Origin: Hyphomonadaceae bacterium UBA1933
Lineage (GTDB): Bacteria > Pseudomonadota > Alphaproteobacteria > Caulobacterales > Aquidulcibacteraceae
DNA: 64,000 bases
Assembly (NCBI GenBank): GCA_002337085.1
Contig: DDFH01000003.1
Location: 124,001-188,000, forward strand
Direction of reading: 5' to 3'
The translations under genes were made by a program, and so were the position numbers. This document shows, one piece after another, positions 42,117 to 51,201 of the stretch (position 1 is its first letter; the number at the start of each line of letters is the position of its first letter). The notes under the pieces were generated by a model. It was not told the origin of the DNA. It ran no database searches and was given only the letters and a program-made list of their open reading frames with translations.

Positions 42117-43028
42117 ATGTGGATTATCATCACGCTTGTTGCGTCACTTTTACAAACTCTCAGAAATTCATTTCAAAGAGAATTAACTCAAAAGGCCGGG
42201 GTTTGGGCGGGAACTTGGGTTCGTTTTGCCTTTGGTGTGCCGATTACGTTTTTGGCGTTATTGCTTGTGGTTTTTCTGCGTGGGTCATTCACGCTTAATG
42301 TCGGTTTTTATTATTACATTATGTGTTTTACCGGTGCGGTGGCACAGGTTGTGGCAACGGCGGCATTATTGGCATCTATGGAACGATCAAGTTTTGCGAT
42401 TGGCATAACTTTTAATAATTCTTCCGTGATTCTTACTGCGCTTTATGGGGTTGCCTTTTTGGGGGATCACTTAAAAATATGGGCATGGGTTGGAATAATA
42501 ATCTCAACAATTGGTATAATTATCGCATCATTACCCAAAATGGGTGGCAAAGGCACATCTTTAAAAAAACTTGATTGGAAAGACGCATCAATTGCGGCTG
42601 CATATGGGATATTATCGGGCGGATTATTTGCGATTTCGACCAATTCTTACCGGGTGGCGGTCAATTTAGTTGAACATAATCCCAATTTTTATTCAAGCAT
42701 CATAACCGTGCTTATTGTTCAACTTATGCAAACAATATTATTGGGTGCAATAATGTTCATTTTGCAAAGGCGGCAATTGAAAATGGCGCTTGGTGATTGG
42801 AAATCATCGCTTAATGCTGGTTGGGCGGGGGCAAGTGGGTCAATTTTATGGTTTGTTGCACTTGGTTTGATGCCGGCGGCAATGGTTCGCGTGGTAAATT
42901 TGATTATTGAGATGCCGGTTTCAATCCTTATGGGCTGGCTAAAATTCAAAGAAAAACTTGGTTTTAGCAAGATTGCTGCAATCGCGCTAATTGTTGCCGG
43001 CGTTATAATGGCAATTATTGGCCGCTAG
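42117..43028 (+). CDS. EamA/DMT-family permease
   Basis: Drug/metabolite-type transporter, 303 residues with ten predicted helices arranged as two EamA repeats (about 1-140 and 155-303). The second repeat ends with VNLIIEMPVSILMGWLKFKEKLGFSKIAAIALIVAGVIMAIIG, which carries the typical E-x-P-x-x-x-L helix. Substrate is unknown. The stop overlaps the convergent msbA stop by three bases (CTAG at 43025-43028). Confidence 0.85.
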   Translation: MWIIITLVASLLQTLRNSFQRELTQKAGVWAGTWVRFAFGVPITFLALLLVVFLRGSFTLNVGFYYYIMCFTGAVAQVVATAALLASMERSSFAIGITFNNSSVILTALYGVAFLGDHLKIWAWVGIIISTIGIIIASLPKMGGKGTSLKKLDWKDASIAAAYGILSGGLFAISTNSYRVAVNLVEHNPNFYSSIITVLIVQLMQTILLGAIMFILQRRQLKMALGDWKSSLNAGWAGASGSILWFVALGLMPAAMVRVVNLIIEMPVSILMGWLKFKEKLGFSKIAAIALIVAGVIMAIIGR

Positions 43029-44800
43029 TTTAATTGTAGTTTTGCAAGCTCTGAATATATGCCGCCTTTGGCAATCAATTCATTATGAGTTCCGGTTTCA
43101 ACAATGTTGCCTTGCTGCATGACCATAATTGTATTGGCATTTCTTACGGTTGATAGGCGGTGTGCAACCACCAAAGTGGTGCGGTTTTCACAAAATCTAT
43201 CAAGTGTTTGTGCAATTTTTGCCTCATTTTCACTATCAAGGGCGCTTGTCGGTTCATCAAGAAGCAAAATAGGTGAATTGCGCAATATTGCCCGTGCAAT
43301 CGAAAGCCGTTGTTTTTCCCCACCCGAAAAGTTAGAGCCACGCGGCGCAACCATCGAATGAATGCCGTCTGGAAGTTTAAAAACAAAATCACAAGCCGCA
43401 TCTTTTAATGCCGCAATAATTTCTGCTTCGCTTTTTTGTCCGGCACCAAAACATACATTCTCGGCAATTGTGGTTTCAAACAAAACTGCATCCTGTGAAA
43501 CCAGTGCGATTTTGTTACGCAGACTTAGAAGGTCAAGGTCGCGTATATCGTATTCATCAACTAAAATCCGACCAGAAGTAACGTCAAACAAGCGTGGCAA
43601 AAGGTTTATTATTGTTGATTTACCTGCACCAGATGCACCAACCAATGCAATTGTTTTACCCGCATTAACTGAAAAGCTAATCCCTTTCAGGATTTCATTA
43701 TCGCCAACTTTAAAGAAAACGTCTTCAAATTTTATATTACCAACGGCCTTATCAAGCTTGATTGCGTTTTCTTTGCTGGTGATATTTGGTTCTTCATCCA
43801 AAATTTCGTAAAAACGATTTAGTGCAGCAACACCTTCTTGAAGTTGGTTGTTCATATCGCCAAAAGTCCGCAAAGATGCCGAAGCATTGATAAGCGAAAC
43901 AACAAAGGTAAGCAAATTGCCAACGGTGGATTGTCCATTGGCAATTCGGTATGTTGCAAAGGCAATAACCGATGCAACCGCAACCCCACCAAGGATTTCA
44001 AGAATTGGTAACAAGCGCCCGCGTTGTTCAATAACTTTTAAAACTAGCTGCATTCTATGGACAAGTGATTTTGTAACCCTTGCCGATTCAACATCTTCCA
44101 TAGAATAGGTTTTTACAAGGCGAATGCCACCAAGGCTTTCTTCAATAACGCCTGAAAGCTGGCTTGCTTGTCCTTGGGCAACCGCCGCAGACTTTCTAAT
44201 TTTTTTGCCAATTATGCTTACTGGAAAATATGCAATAGGCAGTAAAATCAATGTGATAATTGCTAATTGCCAGTCGGCATTAACCATCATGAACAAAGTA
44301 AATATAAGGGTGAAAGTTTCGCGGACAAAGCTATTGGCGAATTTTAAAGTTGCCTCACGTATTGCATTAATATCGTTTAAAAAGCGGGAAGAAAATGCGC
44401 CTGATTGCTCTTTGATAATTCGTGAATAATCAAGAGTAAGGATTTTTGTAAATAAATCCGATTGTAAATCGGTTGTTGCCTTCATTGATGCAATATTGGT
44501 CGCAACGTTTGAAACATACCAACCAATACCACGCAACAATGATACAATAATAATAGCAAATGGGATTATTGCCGCAGCATGTTGCGCAGTAATTCCGAAT
44601 TTAATAATCTTATTTGGATTATCATGAAGATTTGCCAATGCATCGGCCACAATCCCAACCATCAACGCCTGTGCATTAACAGAAATGGCAACAATTATCA
44701 TCATAATTGCCGCCAGAATTAACGTCGGTGTTTGATGTTTTAACCAGCCATTCCAAAAGCGTAACAGCGGATTTTGTTGTTTGGTGGGTTGCAAAGGCAT
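43025..44800 (-). CDS. MsbA-like ABC exporter (lipid A flippase type)
   Basis: Half-size ABC exporter, 591 residues. Six transmembrane helices span about 20-320; the ATPase domain has Walker A GASGAGKSTIINLLPRLFD (about 385), signature FSGGEKQRLSIARAIL and Walker B ILLLDEPTSAL. The substrate is inferred from position: it sits beside DUF4170 and the LPS/lipid A genes waaA, lpxK and an lpxL-type acyltransferase, so export of lipid A-core is likely, but general multidrug export is not excluded. It is followed 12 bases upstream by the DUF4170 gene. Confidence 0.87.
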   Translation of the reverse strand: MPLQPTKQQNPLLRFWNGWLKHQTPTLILAAIMMIIVAISVNAQALMVGIVADALANLHDNPNKIIKFGITAQHAAAIIPFAIIIVSLLRGIGWYVSNVATNIASMKATTDLQSDLFTKILTLDYSRIIKEQSGAFSSRFLNDINAIREATLKFANSFVRETFTLIFTLFMMVNADWQLAIITLILLPIAYFPVSIIGKKIRKSAAVAQGQASQLSGVIEESLGGIRLVKTYSMEDVESARVTKSLVHRMQLVLKVIEQRGRLLPILEILGGVAVASVIAFATYRIANGQSTVGNLLTFVVSLINASASLRTFGDMNNQLQEGVAALNRFYEILDEEPNITSKENAIKLDKAVGNIKFEDVFFKVGDNEILKGISFSVNAGKTIALVGASGAGKSTIINLLPRLFDVTSGRILVDEYDIRDLDLLSLRNKIALVSQDAVLFETTIAENVCFGAGQKSEAEIIAALKDAACDFVFKLPDGIHSMVAPRGSNFSGGEKQRLSIARAILRNSPILLLDEPTSALDSENEAKIAQTLDRFCENRTTLVVAHRLSTVRNANTIMVMQQGNIVETGTHNELIAKGGIYSELAKLQLN

Positions 44801-44812
44801 TTAAACTACTAA

Positions 44813-45058
44813 TTAATCCTCATCACAGATATTCGCGCCATCTGGGTCAATTAGACGGTGGGCGTGTATAACAAAATAACGCATATGCGCATTGTCAACG
44901 GTGCGTTGTGCCGCTGATTTCCAGGCTTCTTTAGCGTCGGCATAATTTGAATATGCGCCAACAAAATCAATTTCAGCAGGATTACGGAAAACCGTACCTT
45001 CAAGATCGTTTAATTCACCACCGATAACGATGTGTAATAATTGTTTGTTTGCAGCCAT
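44813..45058 (-). CDS. DUF4170 family protein
   Basis: Small cytoplasmic protein, 81 residues, with the family pattern LLHIVIGGELNDLEG, DFVGAYSNYADAKEAWKSAAQRTVDNAHMRYFVIHAHRLIDPD. This family is almost restricted to alphaproteobacteria and its gene usually sits beside lipid A genes, as here. It begins 12 bases before msbA on the same strand. Its function is not known. Confidence 0.85.
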   Translation of the reverse strand: MAANKQLLHIVIGGELNDLEGTVFRNPAEIDFVGAYSNYADAKEAWKSAAQRTVDNAHMRYFVIHAHRLIDPDGANICDED

Positions 45059-45123
45059 TTGTTTTTCCCCTTAAAAAATTTGGTTTGCTTTCAATTTATT
45101 TGATAAATTACTCTCAATGTTGA

Positions 45124-45786
45124 TTACTCTCTATGTAGAAAAGTATCGACTATCCAATTTCCCCATTTAGTTGGTTTGAAACTGGCTTTTAATTTGTCAC
45201 GGTCATATACATTATCAACCCAATCCCAAAACTCGATTCCAGTTTCTTTATTGGCTTTTTCAAATTGGTCCCAAAAATATCCCAGAATGCCAGTTTTTCC
45301 GGCAGATATATGAAGATATTTGATGTTTAATTGTTGGCGCGCTTCTTCAAGCGGTACACCTTCAATTAAAAATTTATAAAATACTGCGGTAAAGCCTGCA
45401 CGGTCTGCACCGGATTTACAGTGTAAAAGTATCGGATATTCAGCATCTTTAAAGGCATCATACATTGCATGCATGATTTTGGGGTCGGGTGCGCCACGGC
45501 TTTCAACCTTGAAAAAGCGCAAATCAATGCCAAGTTTTTGGCAGGCGTGTTTTTCAAGATGTGTAAAACAAGAATCTGTATCGCCACGCAGATTAAATAT
45601 GGTTTTTATGCCTTTTTGTTTCCAATAGGCAATTTTATCGGGCGAAGGTTGATTAGAACGCCAAACACCAGGGCCAATTTGATGTGCATTGTCAAAATTC
45701 TTGCGTAGAAAGGCATGGTCTTTCCACCAATAATCCTTCCATGCAGCGTTATAACCGTCAATCGTATCAAGTTCGTATTTTGCCAA
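45124..45786 (-). CDS. Dual-specificity/tyrosine phosphatase-like protein
   Basis: Cytoplasmic phosphatase-like protein, 220 residues. The active-site loop HCKSGADRAGF carries the C-x5-R signature (C-KSGAD-R), with an upstream aspartate-bearing stretch and the conserved GIKTIFNLRGDTDS segment typical of the DSP-type family seen in bacteria. A role in dephosphorylating lipids, sugars or proteins cannot be told. It lies between DUF4170/msbA and the acyltransferase gene on the opposite strand, and so may act on envelope precursors. Start at ATG 45786. Confidence 0.8.
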   Translation of the reverse strand: MAKYELDTIDGYNAAWKDYWWKDHAFLRKNFDNAHQIGPGVWRSNQPSPDKIAYWKQKGIKTIFNLRGDTDSCFTHLEKHACQKLGIDLRFFKVESRGAPDPKIMHAMYDAFKDAEYPILLHCKSGADRAGFTAVFYKFLIEGVPLEEARQQLNIKYLHISAGKTGILGYFWDQFEKANKETGIEFWDWVDNVYDRDKLKASFKPTKWGNWIVDTFLHRE

Positions 45787-45893
45787 TTACCAACAACCTT
45801 TTTCTGCTTGGCTGAACTGCCTAAATGCAGCATAATGACTAATGTTGCAAGGAACACTCGCATATTTGTACAACAATTGCTATTTACCAGATT

Positions 45894-46640
45894 ATGTTAA
45901 AGAAAATCATACGATCCAAATTTATTCAGACATTATTTGCCTATATAATTGCGGCATATATGGTTCTTGTTCGCAGAACTACAAGATGGGAATATCTTGG
46001 GCTTGAAAATATTGCCCCATACCGTGAACAGAATAAGGGGATGATTATAAATTATTGGCATTCGCGAATCATGCTTGCCCACTCTTTCTGGCCGATAAAT
46101 GACCCACAAGAAGTTTATATGCTTATATCCATGTCAAAGGATGGGGAGTTTGTGGCAAGGGCAACAGAGATTATCGGGCGCAATGTTATTCGTGGTTCTT
46201 CAGCCAAACGAAAAGGCGATGTTATTGATAATAAAGGCGCACTTGCGGCGGTTCGCGATATGATTAATGTCGCAAAAAGTGGAAAAATTGCAATAATTAC
46301 GCCAGATGGGCCAAAAGGGCCACGGATGCGGTTTCAACCTGGTGCAATTCGCATTGCAAAATCGGCAAAAGCGCCAATGATTCCGCTTGCTCTTTCAGTT
46401 AAAAATTCAATCCATCTTAAAAGTTGGGACAGGTTTGTAATTCCGCCATTATTTTCCAAAGGTGTTATAATGTTTGGCGCACCAGTTTTCGTTGAAGGTA
46501 ATGATGAGACTGCCTATGAAGCAGCGCGTATGAACATTGAAACTGCGCTTATAAACCTTCAACAAAAGGCCGACGAACTTATAGGTGGGGAGAAGATTGA
46601 ACCCGCCGCACCAATCATTCATGAAGCTGAAAAGGTATAG
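45894..46640 (+). CDS. DUF374 family lysophospholipid acyltransferase-like protein
   Basis: Membrane-associated acyltransferase, 248 residues. An N-terminal hydrophobic segment (FIQTLFAYIIAAYMVLV) anchors it. DUF374 features are visible: GMIINYWHSRIMLA (the histidine of the acyltransferase-like motif), ITPDGPKGPRMRFQPGAIRIAKSAKAPMIPLALSV. The family gene normally precedes waaA in alphaproteobacteria, as here (2 bases apart), and is believed to acylate lipids linked to LPS; the exact reaction is not known. It opens the four-gene lipid A/LPS operon. Confidence 0.87.
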   Translation: MLKKIIRSKFIQTLFAYIIAAYMVLVRRTTRWEYLGLENIAPYREQNKGMIINYWHSRIMLAHSFWPINDPQEVYMLISMSKDGEFVARATEIIGRNVIRGSSAKRKGDVIDNKGALAAVRDMINVAKSGKIAIITPDGPKGPRMRFQPGAIRIAKSAKAPMIPLALSVKNSIHLKSWDRFVIPPLFSKGVIMFGAPVFVEGNDETAYEAARMNIETALINLQQKADELIGGEKIEPAAPIIHEAEKV

Positions 46641-46642
46641 GG

Positions 46643-47947
46643 ATGATTGGGCTCTTACCGGTAAAATTGCTTTTAGGCATTTATAATTTTGTAATTAATG
46701 TTGCATCTTTATTTTTAAATTCAATACTTAAAAACCGCATCAAATCCGGAAAAGAAAACGCCGCAAGAATTGACGAGCGCTTTGGAAAATCAAACATTCC
46801 GCGTCCCACAGGAAAATTAATTTGGTTTCATGGTGCAAGTGTTGGCGAAACCATGATTGGCCTTGATTTGGCGGCACAATTGCGCCTTAAAAGCCCCGAT
46901 TTGAAATTCCTATTTACCTCGCAAACGCAAACCGCCGCCGAAATAATTGCAAAGCGCATGGGCGAGGGGGATATTCACCAATTTTTTCCTTTTGATAAAA
47001 AGCAATTTGTGAATGCATTTTTAAACCACTGGCAGCCAGATGCCGCGTTTTTTTTAGAAGGCGAAATTTGGATTAATATGCTTTTGGAATTATCCGAACG
47101 AAAAATTCCAATCGCCCTTCTTAATGCCCGTATGACAACAAAAACCATACGTAATTGGTTATCATTTGGCGCTCTAAGCAAAAAAATATTTTCTAGTTTT
47201 AACTATATTCATGCCGCCAATAACATAAGTGCCGAAGCAATTAAAGAATTTGGCTTTACTGGCGATATAAGGGTTGGAAACCTTAAATCCGCTGCGGCAC
47301 CACAAAAGATTGATGATGCACTTGTAAGTGAATTTTTGCCTTTAATTAATAACCGCCCAGTTTGGCTTGCGGCATCTACTCATATTGGTGAAGATGAAAT
47401 CATTTTAAAGGCGCATGAAATATTATCTTTAACTGGTCAGAACCCGCTTTTAATTCTTGCGCCGCGCCATATTGAACGGACTGAAGGCGTGATTTTAATG
47501 GCGCAAAAATATGGTTTTAAAACTGCCCGCCGCAGCCTTAAACAAACCCCATCAACTGAAATAAATGTGTATTTTTGGGATACGATGGGCGAATTGGCAA
47601 ATGCCTATCGCCTGGCACCAGTTTCACTGGTTTGTGGCTCTTTAATACGCGGCATTGGTGGGCATAATCCAATTGAACCTGCGCAAATCGGGAGCGCAAT
47701 CCTAAGCGGAGTTTATGTCCATAATTTTTCGGATATTTACAAAGATCTTGAAAATATTTCTGCGGCGGCGATGATTTATGACCCTTCGGCACAACAAATT
47801 GCAATGAAGCTCGCGGATTTATTATTTGATAAAAAAGAAATTGCCGCCATGAATGTTCGTGCGCAAAATTATTTAAAATCAAGTCAGACAATTTATGATG
47901 CGGTTTTGGGTGATGTTTCGAAAATTGTTACAGGTGGCAATATATGA
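46643..47947 (+). CDS. waaA: 3-deoxy-D-manno-octulosonic acid (Kdo) transferase
   Basis: Inner-membrane glycosyltransferase (GT30) that adds Kdo to lipid IVA. The 434 residues start with a hydrophobic anchor (MIGLLPVKLLLGIYNFVIN), then WFHGASVGETMIGLDLA (acceptor-binding side), FLEGEIWINMLLELSERKIPIALLNARM and the nucleotide-sugar side LVCGSLIRGIGGHNPIEPAQIGSAI. It follows the DUF374 gene by 2 bases and overlaps lpxK by 4 bases (ATGA). Confidence 0.94.
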   Translation: MIGLLPVKLLLGIYNFVINVASLFLNSILKNRIKSGKENAARIDERFGKSNIPRPTGKLIWFHGASVGETMIGLDLAAQLRLKSPDLKFLFTSQTQTAAEIIAKRMGEGDIHQFFPFDKKQFVNAFLNHWQPDAAFFLEGEIWINMLLELSERKIPIALLNARMTTKTIRNWLSFGALSKKIFSSFNYIHAANNISAEAIKEFGFTGDIRVGNLKSAAAPQKIDDALVSEFLPLINNRPVWLAASTHIGEDEIILKAHEILSLTGQNPLLILAPRHIERTEGVILMAQKYGFKTARRSLKQTPSTEINVYFWDTMGELANAYRLAPVSLVCGSLIRGIGGHNPIEPAQIGSAILSGVYVHNFSDIYKDLENISAAAMIYDPSAQQIAMKLADLLFDKKEIAAMNVRAQNYLKSSQTIYDAVLGDVSKIVTGGNI

Positions 47948-48912
47948 AAGCACCATCATTTTGGAACATAAAAGAAGGGCGTGATGCGGCATTCGTATTG
48001 CGAACCTTGCTTGTGCCTTTTTCTTGGGCGTATGATTATTTTACGCAAAAAAAATTGCATGAAACCAAACCTGTTAAATTGACAATTCCGGTTATATCAA
48101 TTGGCAATCTTACACTTGGCGGCACTGGTAAAACCCCAATGGCGGATTTATTGGCAAGCACGCTTGATGGGGCATATATTGTTTCGCGTGGCTATGGTGG
48201 AAATATTAAGGATGCAATTGTTGTAAACCCACAAATTCAGACTGCCCAAGATGTTGGGGACGAGCCATTGATGCTTGCCGCAAAGCATAATGTTGCGATT
48301 GGTCACGATAGGGTGGCGGCGGCAAATCTTGCGGTGCAAAATGGTGCAAAGGCAATAATTCTTGATGATGCCCACCAAAACCCTGCAATAAAAAAAGATG
48401 TTTCAATTGTTTTGATTGATGGTGGTGTTGGTTTTGGTAATGGTTTTATTTGCCCAGCAGGCCCATTGCGGGAAAGGCCAGAAATTGGCCTTAATCGTGC
48501 CGATATTGTGGTTTGGGTTGGCGATAAAACGCTTTTTGAAGAGACTTTGGGCAAGTTTAATATCAAGACCATCTTTGCCAAAATTGTACCGGTTACAAAG
48601 CAATTTTCAGGTAAATATTTGGCATTTTGCGGAATTGGTCGCCCTGAAAAATTTGGTGCTTCTTTAAAAGAGCTTGGGGTTGATGTGGTTGATCTAATTC
48701 CCTTTGCCGACCATCATTTCTTTACCGATGATGAAATGAAGCATCTTAAAGCCCGTGCCAAAGAATTGGATGCAAAATTAATTACAACACAAAAAGATAT
48801 TATCCGCCTGACGCCATCACAAAAAATGGATATTGAAACACTTGAAATAAAATTGGAATTTGAAAATGACGGTGATGTGTCAGAAATTCTAAACCTCTTG
48901 CCAAAGGTGTGA
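47944..48912 (+). CDS. lpxK: Tetraacyldisaccharide 4'-kinase
   Basis: Phosphorylates the 4' position of the lipid A disaccharide at the inner membrane. It has 322 residues. The P-loop is ISIGNLTLGGTGKTPMADLL (about 50-68), preceded by an N-terminal amphipathic membrane-binding helix, and ILDDAHQNPAIKKDVSIVLID and GNGFICPAGPLRERP are the other family motifs. The start overlaps waaA by 4 bases and the next gene starts 13 bases downstream, a conserved alphaproteobacterial LPS cluster. Confidence 0.95.
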   Translation: MKAPSFWNIKEGRDAAFVLRTLLVPFSWAYDYFTQKKLHETKPVKLTIPVISIGNLTLGGTGKTPMADLLASTLDGAYIVSRGYGGNIKDAIVVNPQIQTAQDVGDEPLMLAAKHNVAIGHDRVAAANLAVQNGAKAIILDDAHQNPAIKKDVSIVLIDGGVGFGNGFICPAGPLRERPEIGLNRADIVVWVGDKTLFEETLGKFNIKTIFAKIVPVTKQFSGKYLAFCGIGRPEKFGASLKELGVDVVDLIPFADHHFFTDDEMKHLKARAKELDAKLITTQKDIIRLTPSQKMDIETLEIKLEFENDGDVSEILNLLPKV

Positions 48913-48925
48913 TAAAAGCAATTTC

Positions 48926-49840
48926 ATGAAAAAGTTCTTTGATAATATTCTCTCTTCCGCAGAGGCTACTGCATTCAAAACTTATTGGTATAAGTTTAAA
49001 AAGATGGATATTGATGCGGCATCTAATTTGGGTTCAAAAATTGCGCGCAAATTAGGTAAGTTTTCAAGCACGCAAAAAACCGCAATTCGTAATATACGTA
49101 TGTGCTTTCCGAAAATAAGCGCGGCAGAAGAAAAAGAATTATTGGACGCAATGTGGGATAATTTGGGTCGCATTGCCGGTGAATTGCCTCATTTGGGTGA
49201 ATTTGGATATTTTCAAGAAAATTCACGGGTTAAAATCAATAATCTTGACCGGCTTGATGTTTATCTTGAACCTGGCAAGGGTGCGGTTTTTGCCTCTGGT
49301 CACTTTTCTAATTGGGAAGTTATGCCGGCGGTAATTGTGCAGCGCGGGGTCGATTGTGAAATAACCTATCGCGAAATGAATAACGCGCAAGTTGACAAAA
49401 TCATCCGCGATGCACGCGCGGCATATGGCGTAACGCTATTTGCACCAAAAGGACGTGAAGGTGGAATGCGCCTTATGCGTATTCTTGCGCGCGGTGGTTC
49501 AATCGCCATGATGAACGATCAAAAATATAATATGGGGATTAGTTCGCCATTGTTCGGGCATAATTGCATGACCAATGATGCCGCAGTTCGTCTTGCCCAT
49601 CGTTTTAAAGCCCCAATTCAAACCATGACAGTCAAACGCCTTGGTGGCGCGAATTTTGAAGTTGATGTTCAAGAGCCGATTTTACTAGATTATAGCGCAC
49701 CATTAGACACGATTTTACAAAAAGAGGTTGATAATATTAATCGCTTTATCGAAGATAAAATTCGTGAAGCACCTGAACAATGGTTTTGGGTTCATAAACG
49801 TTGGCCTAAACAGGCATGGATTGACGCCGGCGTTATGTAA
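48926..49840 (+). CDS. LpxL/LpxM-type lauroyl acyltransferase
   Basis: Late lipid A acyltransferase, 304 residues. The catalytic motif HFSNWE (H126-x4-E131, in the context ASGHFSNWEVMPAVI) matches the HX4D/E pattern of the LpxL/LpxM family, with LFAPKGREGGMRLMRIL and SIAMMNDQKYNMGISSPLFG as further markers. Whether it adds the first or second secondary chain cannot be told. It is the last gene of the LPS operon, and a short hairpin follows at 49844. Confidence 0.9.
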   Translation: MKKFFDNILSSAEATAFKTYWYKFKKMDIDAASNLGSKIARKLGKFSSTQKTAIRNIRMCFPKISAAEEKELLDAMWDNLGRIAGELPHLGEFGYFQENSRVKINNLDRLDVYLEPGKGAVFASGHFSNWEVMPAVIVQRGVDCEITYREMNNAQVDKIIRDARAAYGVTLFAPKGREGGMRLMRILARGGSIAMMNDQKYNMGISSPLFGHNCMTNDAAVRLAHRFKAPIQTMTVKRLGGANFEVDVQEPILLDYSAPLDTILQKEVDNINRFIEDKIREAPEQWFWVHKRWPKQAWIDAGVM

Positions 49841-49843
49841 AAA

Positions 49844-49863
49844 CTCCCCCAATTAAGGGGGAG
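49844..49863 (+). terminator. Hairpin after the LpxL-type gene
   Basis: CTCCCCC (49844-49850) pairs with GGGGGAG (49857-49863) around AATTAA, 4 bases past the stop. There is no T-tract, so it may be a processing or transcript-protecting stem. Confidence 0.5.
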
Positions 49864-49894
49864 GGAAATATCAAATTTCGTTATTGTTTAAAAA

Positions 49895-50281
49895 CTATTG
49901 CGGTTTTTCCGGTTCCATTGGTGGGGGCGGTGGCACAGTGCCATCAGCAGGTGGTGGCGGTGGCGGCATACAGCCTTCTGGCATTGGCTGCATTTGCCCC
50001 TCTTTAAATTCAGGTGGTTTTGGTGGTTTTTTCTTGCCAAATAACCCTTTTTTCTCTTTTGGCGGCGGCGGTGGCATCATGCCATCATGGGGTGGCATTT
50101 GCCCATCTTTCATCACTGGACAGTCTGCAGGCATCGGCGTTGCAGGTGGTACTACATCAGTCACAACAGGTGTTTCTGATGTCGGTGGTGTTGGTGGTGT
50201 TGTTTGGGCAAAGGCATTTGAAAACATGGTCGTTGTAGTAAATGCAGCGAGCATTAAAATGCCTGAAATATGTTTTTTCAT
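49895..50281 (-). CDS. Proline-rich secreted protein, unknown function
   Basis: 128 residues from ATG 50281 (an ATG at 50293 is in frame but lies in a GAGAG site). A Sec signal (MKKHISGILMLAAFTTTTMFSNAFAQ) precedes a low-complexity region that is rich in proline (runs such as PPPPPKEKKGLFGKKKPPKPP and PPPPPPADGTVPPPPP), methionine and acidic residues, with two isolated cysteines. It is likely a periplasmic or surface protein. Repetitive proline tracts of this kind are often disordered. The - strand operon context is empty: the neighbours on both sides are unrelated. Confidence 0.65.
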   Translation of the reverse strand: MKKHISGILMLAAFTTTTMFSNAFAQTTPPTPPTSETPVVTDVVPPATPMPADCPVMKDGQMPPHDGMMPPPPPKEKKGLFGKKKPPKPPEFKEGQMQPMPEGCMPPPPPPADGTVPPPPPMEPEKPQ

Positions 50282-50415
50282 AATCTCTCTCAATTTTTGT
50301 TGAAGCGATCACGGGTGACAACGTGCCATCCGCAGATAAATTAAGACATGAAAGCCCGACATTTCCGAATTAAATTTACGCCATCTAGATTACAATTATT
50401 ACAGGTAGGTTACAT

Positions 50416-51201
50416 TTATTTTATATGTGCAAGCCTTGCCAAAAGTTCATCTTTAAGCCCTTGGCAGCATGCAAGTAGGCTTCTTTGCTTTAGATTACCG
50501 TTAAATACAAATGGTTCGCCCAAATGATTGGTGGCAAAACCACCGGCTTCTTCTAATATCAAAGCCCCGGCTGCTAAGTCCCAATCATTCTTTGATGTGG
50601 TGGCAATGGCACAGTCATATTCACCGCAGGCAATCAATGCCATTCGGTAAGCGATTGAGTTGCGTTGATTAATTTGCATGATTGGCCATTCGTGTTGCCA
50701 TAATTTGCTTTGGAACATGTGTGCCGCCCCAAGCATACGGGCATTTTCAAGCACATTGGTTTTTGAAGACTTTATTGGCACGCCATTTTTAAATGCGCCT
50801 TTGCCTTTTATGGCGGTGAATAATTCTTCTGTTACGGGGTTGTAAATAACCCCTAAAATTGGATGTTGATTTTCAACCAAGGCAATTGAAATTGAAAAAT
50901 GCGGCAGGCCCTTGATAAAGGCGCGTGTGCCATCAATCGGGTCAACAAACCATGTTCTTTTTGCCTTGTGCCGTGAACCATCGTCAATCTCTTCTTCGGA
51001 TAGCCAGCCATATTTGGGGCGCGCACCAAGCAGTGCGGATTTTAGGAATTTATCGGTTGCCAAATCCGCCGCTGTTACCGGGTTATTTGGTGATTTATCA
51101 CGGATTTCATAATCAGTTTTAAAATATGATAAGATAATTTCGGATGCGTCCCGAACTGCCTTGATTGTAATTTCCATGTCTTCATCAAGGCTGTTTAACA
51201 T
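50416..51201 (-). CDS. cysQ: 3'(2'),5'-bisphosphate nucleotidase / inositol monophosphatase-family protein
   Basis: Magnesium-dependent phosphatase of the CysQ/IMPase family, 261 residues from ATG 51201, which overlaps the upstream pmbA stop by one base (TAATG); the ATG at 51246 is inside pmbA. Motifs WLSEEEID (about 66), WFVDPIDGTRAFIKG (about 82-96) and NDWDLAAGALILEEAGG are the metal-binding and catalytic segments of the family. CysQ (recycling of phosphoadenosine phosphate in sulfate assimilation) is suggested by the KSPNNPVTAAD stretch, but the inositol-type activity cannot be excluded. Confidence 0.86.
   Translation of the reverse strand: MLNSLDEDMEITIKAVRDASEIILSYFKTDYEIRDKSPNNPVTAADLATDKFLKSALLGARPKYGWLSEEEIDDGSRHKAKRTWFVDPIDGTRAFIKGLPHFSISIALVENQHPILGVIYNPVTEELFTAIKGKGAFKNGVPIKSSKTNVLENARMLGAAHMFQSKLWQHEWPIMQINQRNSIAYRMALIACGEYDCAIATTSKNDWDLAAGALILEEAGGFATNHLGEPFVFNGNLKQRSLLACCQGLKDELLARLAHIK

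Noticed and set aside
49884..50303. + strand glycine-rich frame opposite the proline-rich protein
   Set aside because: Complement of proline codons gives glycine; the - strand frame has a signal peptide and a site.
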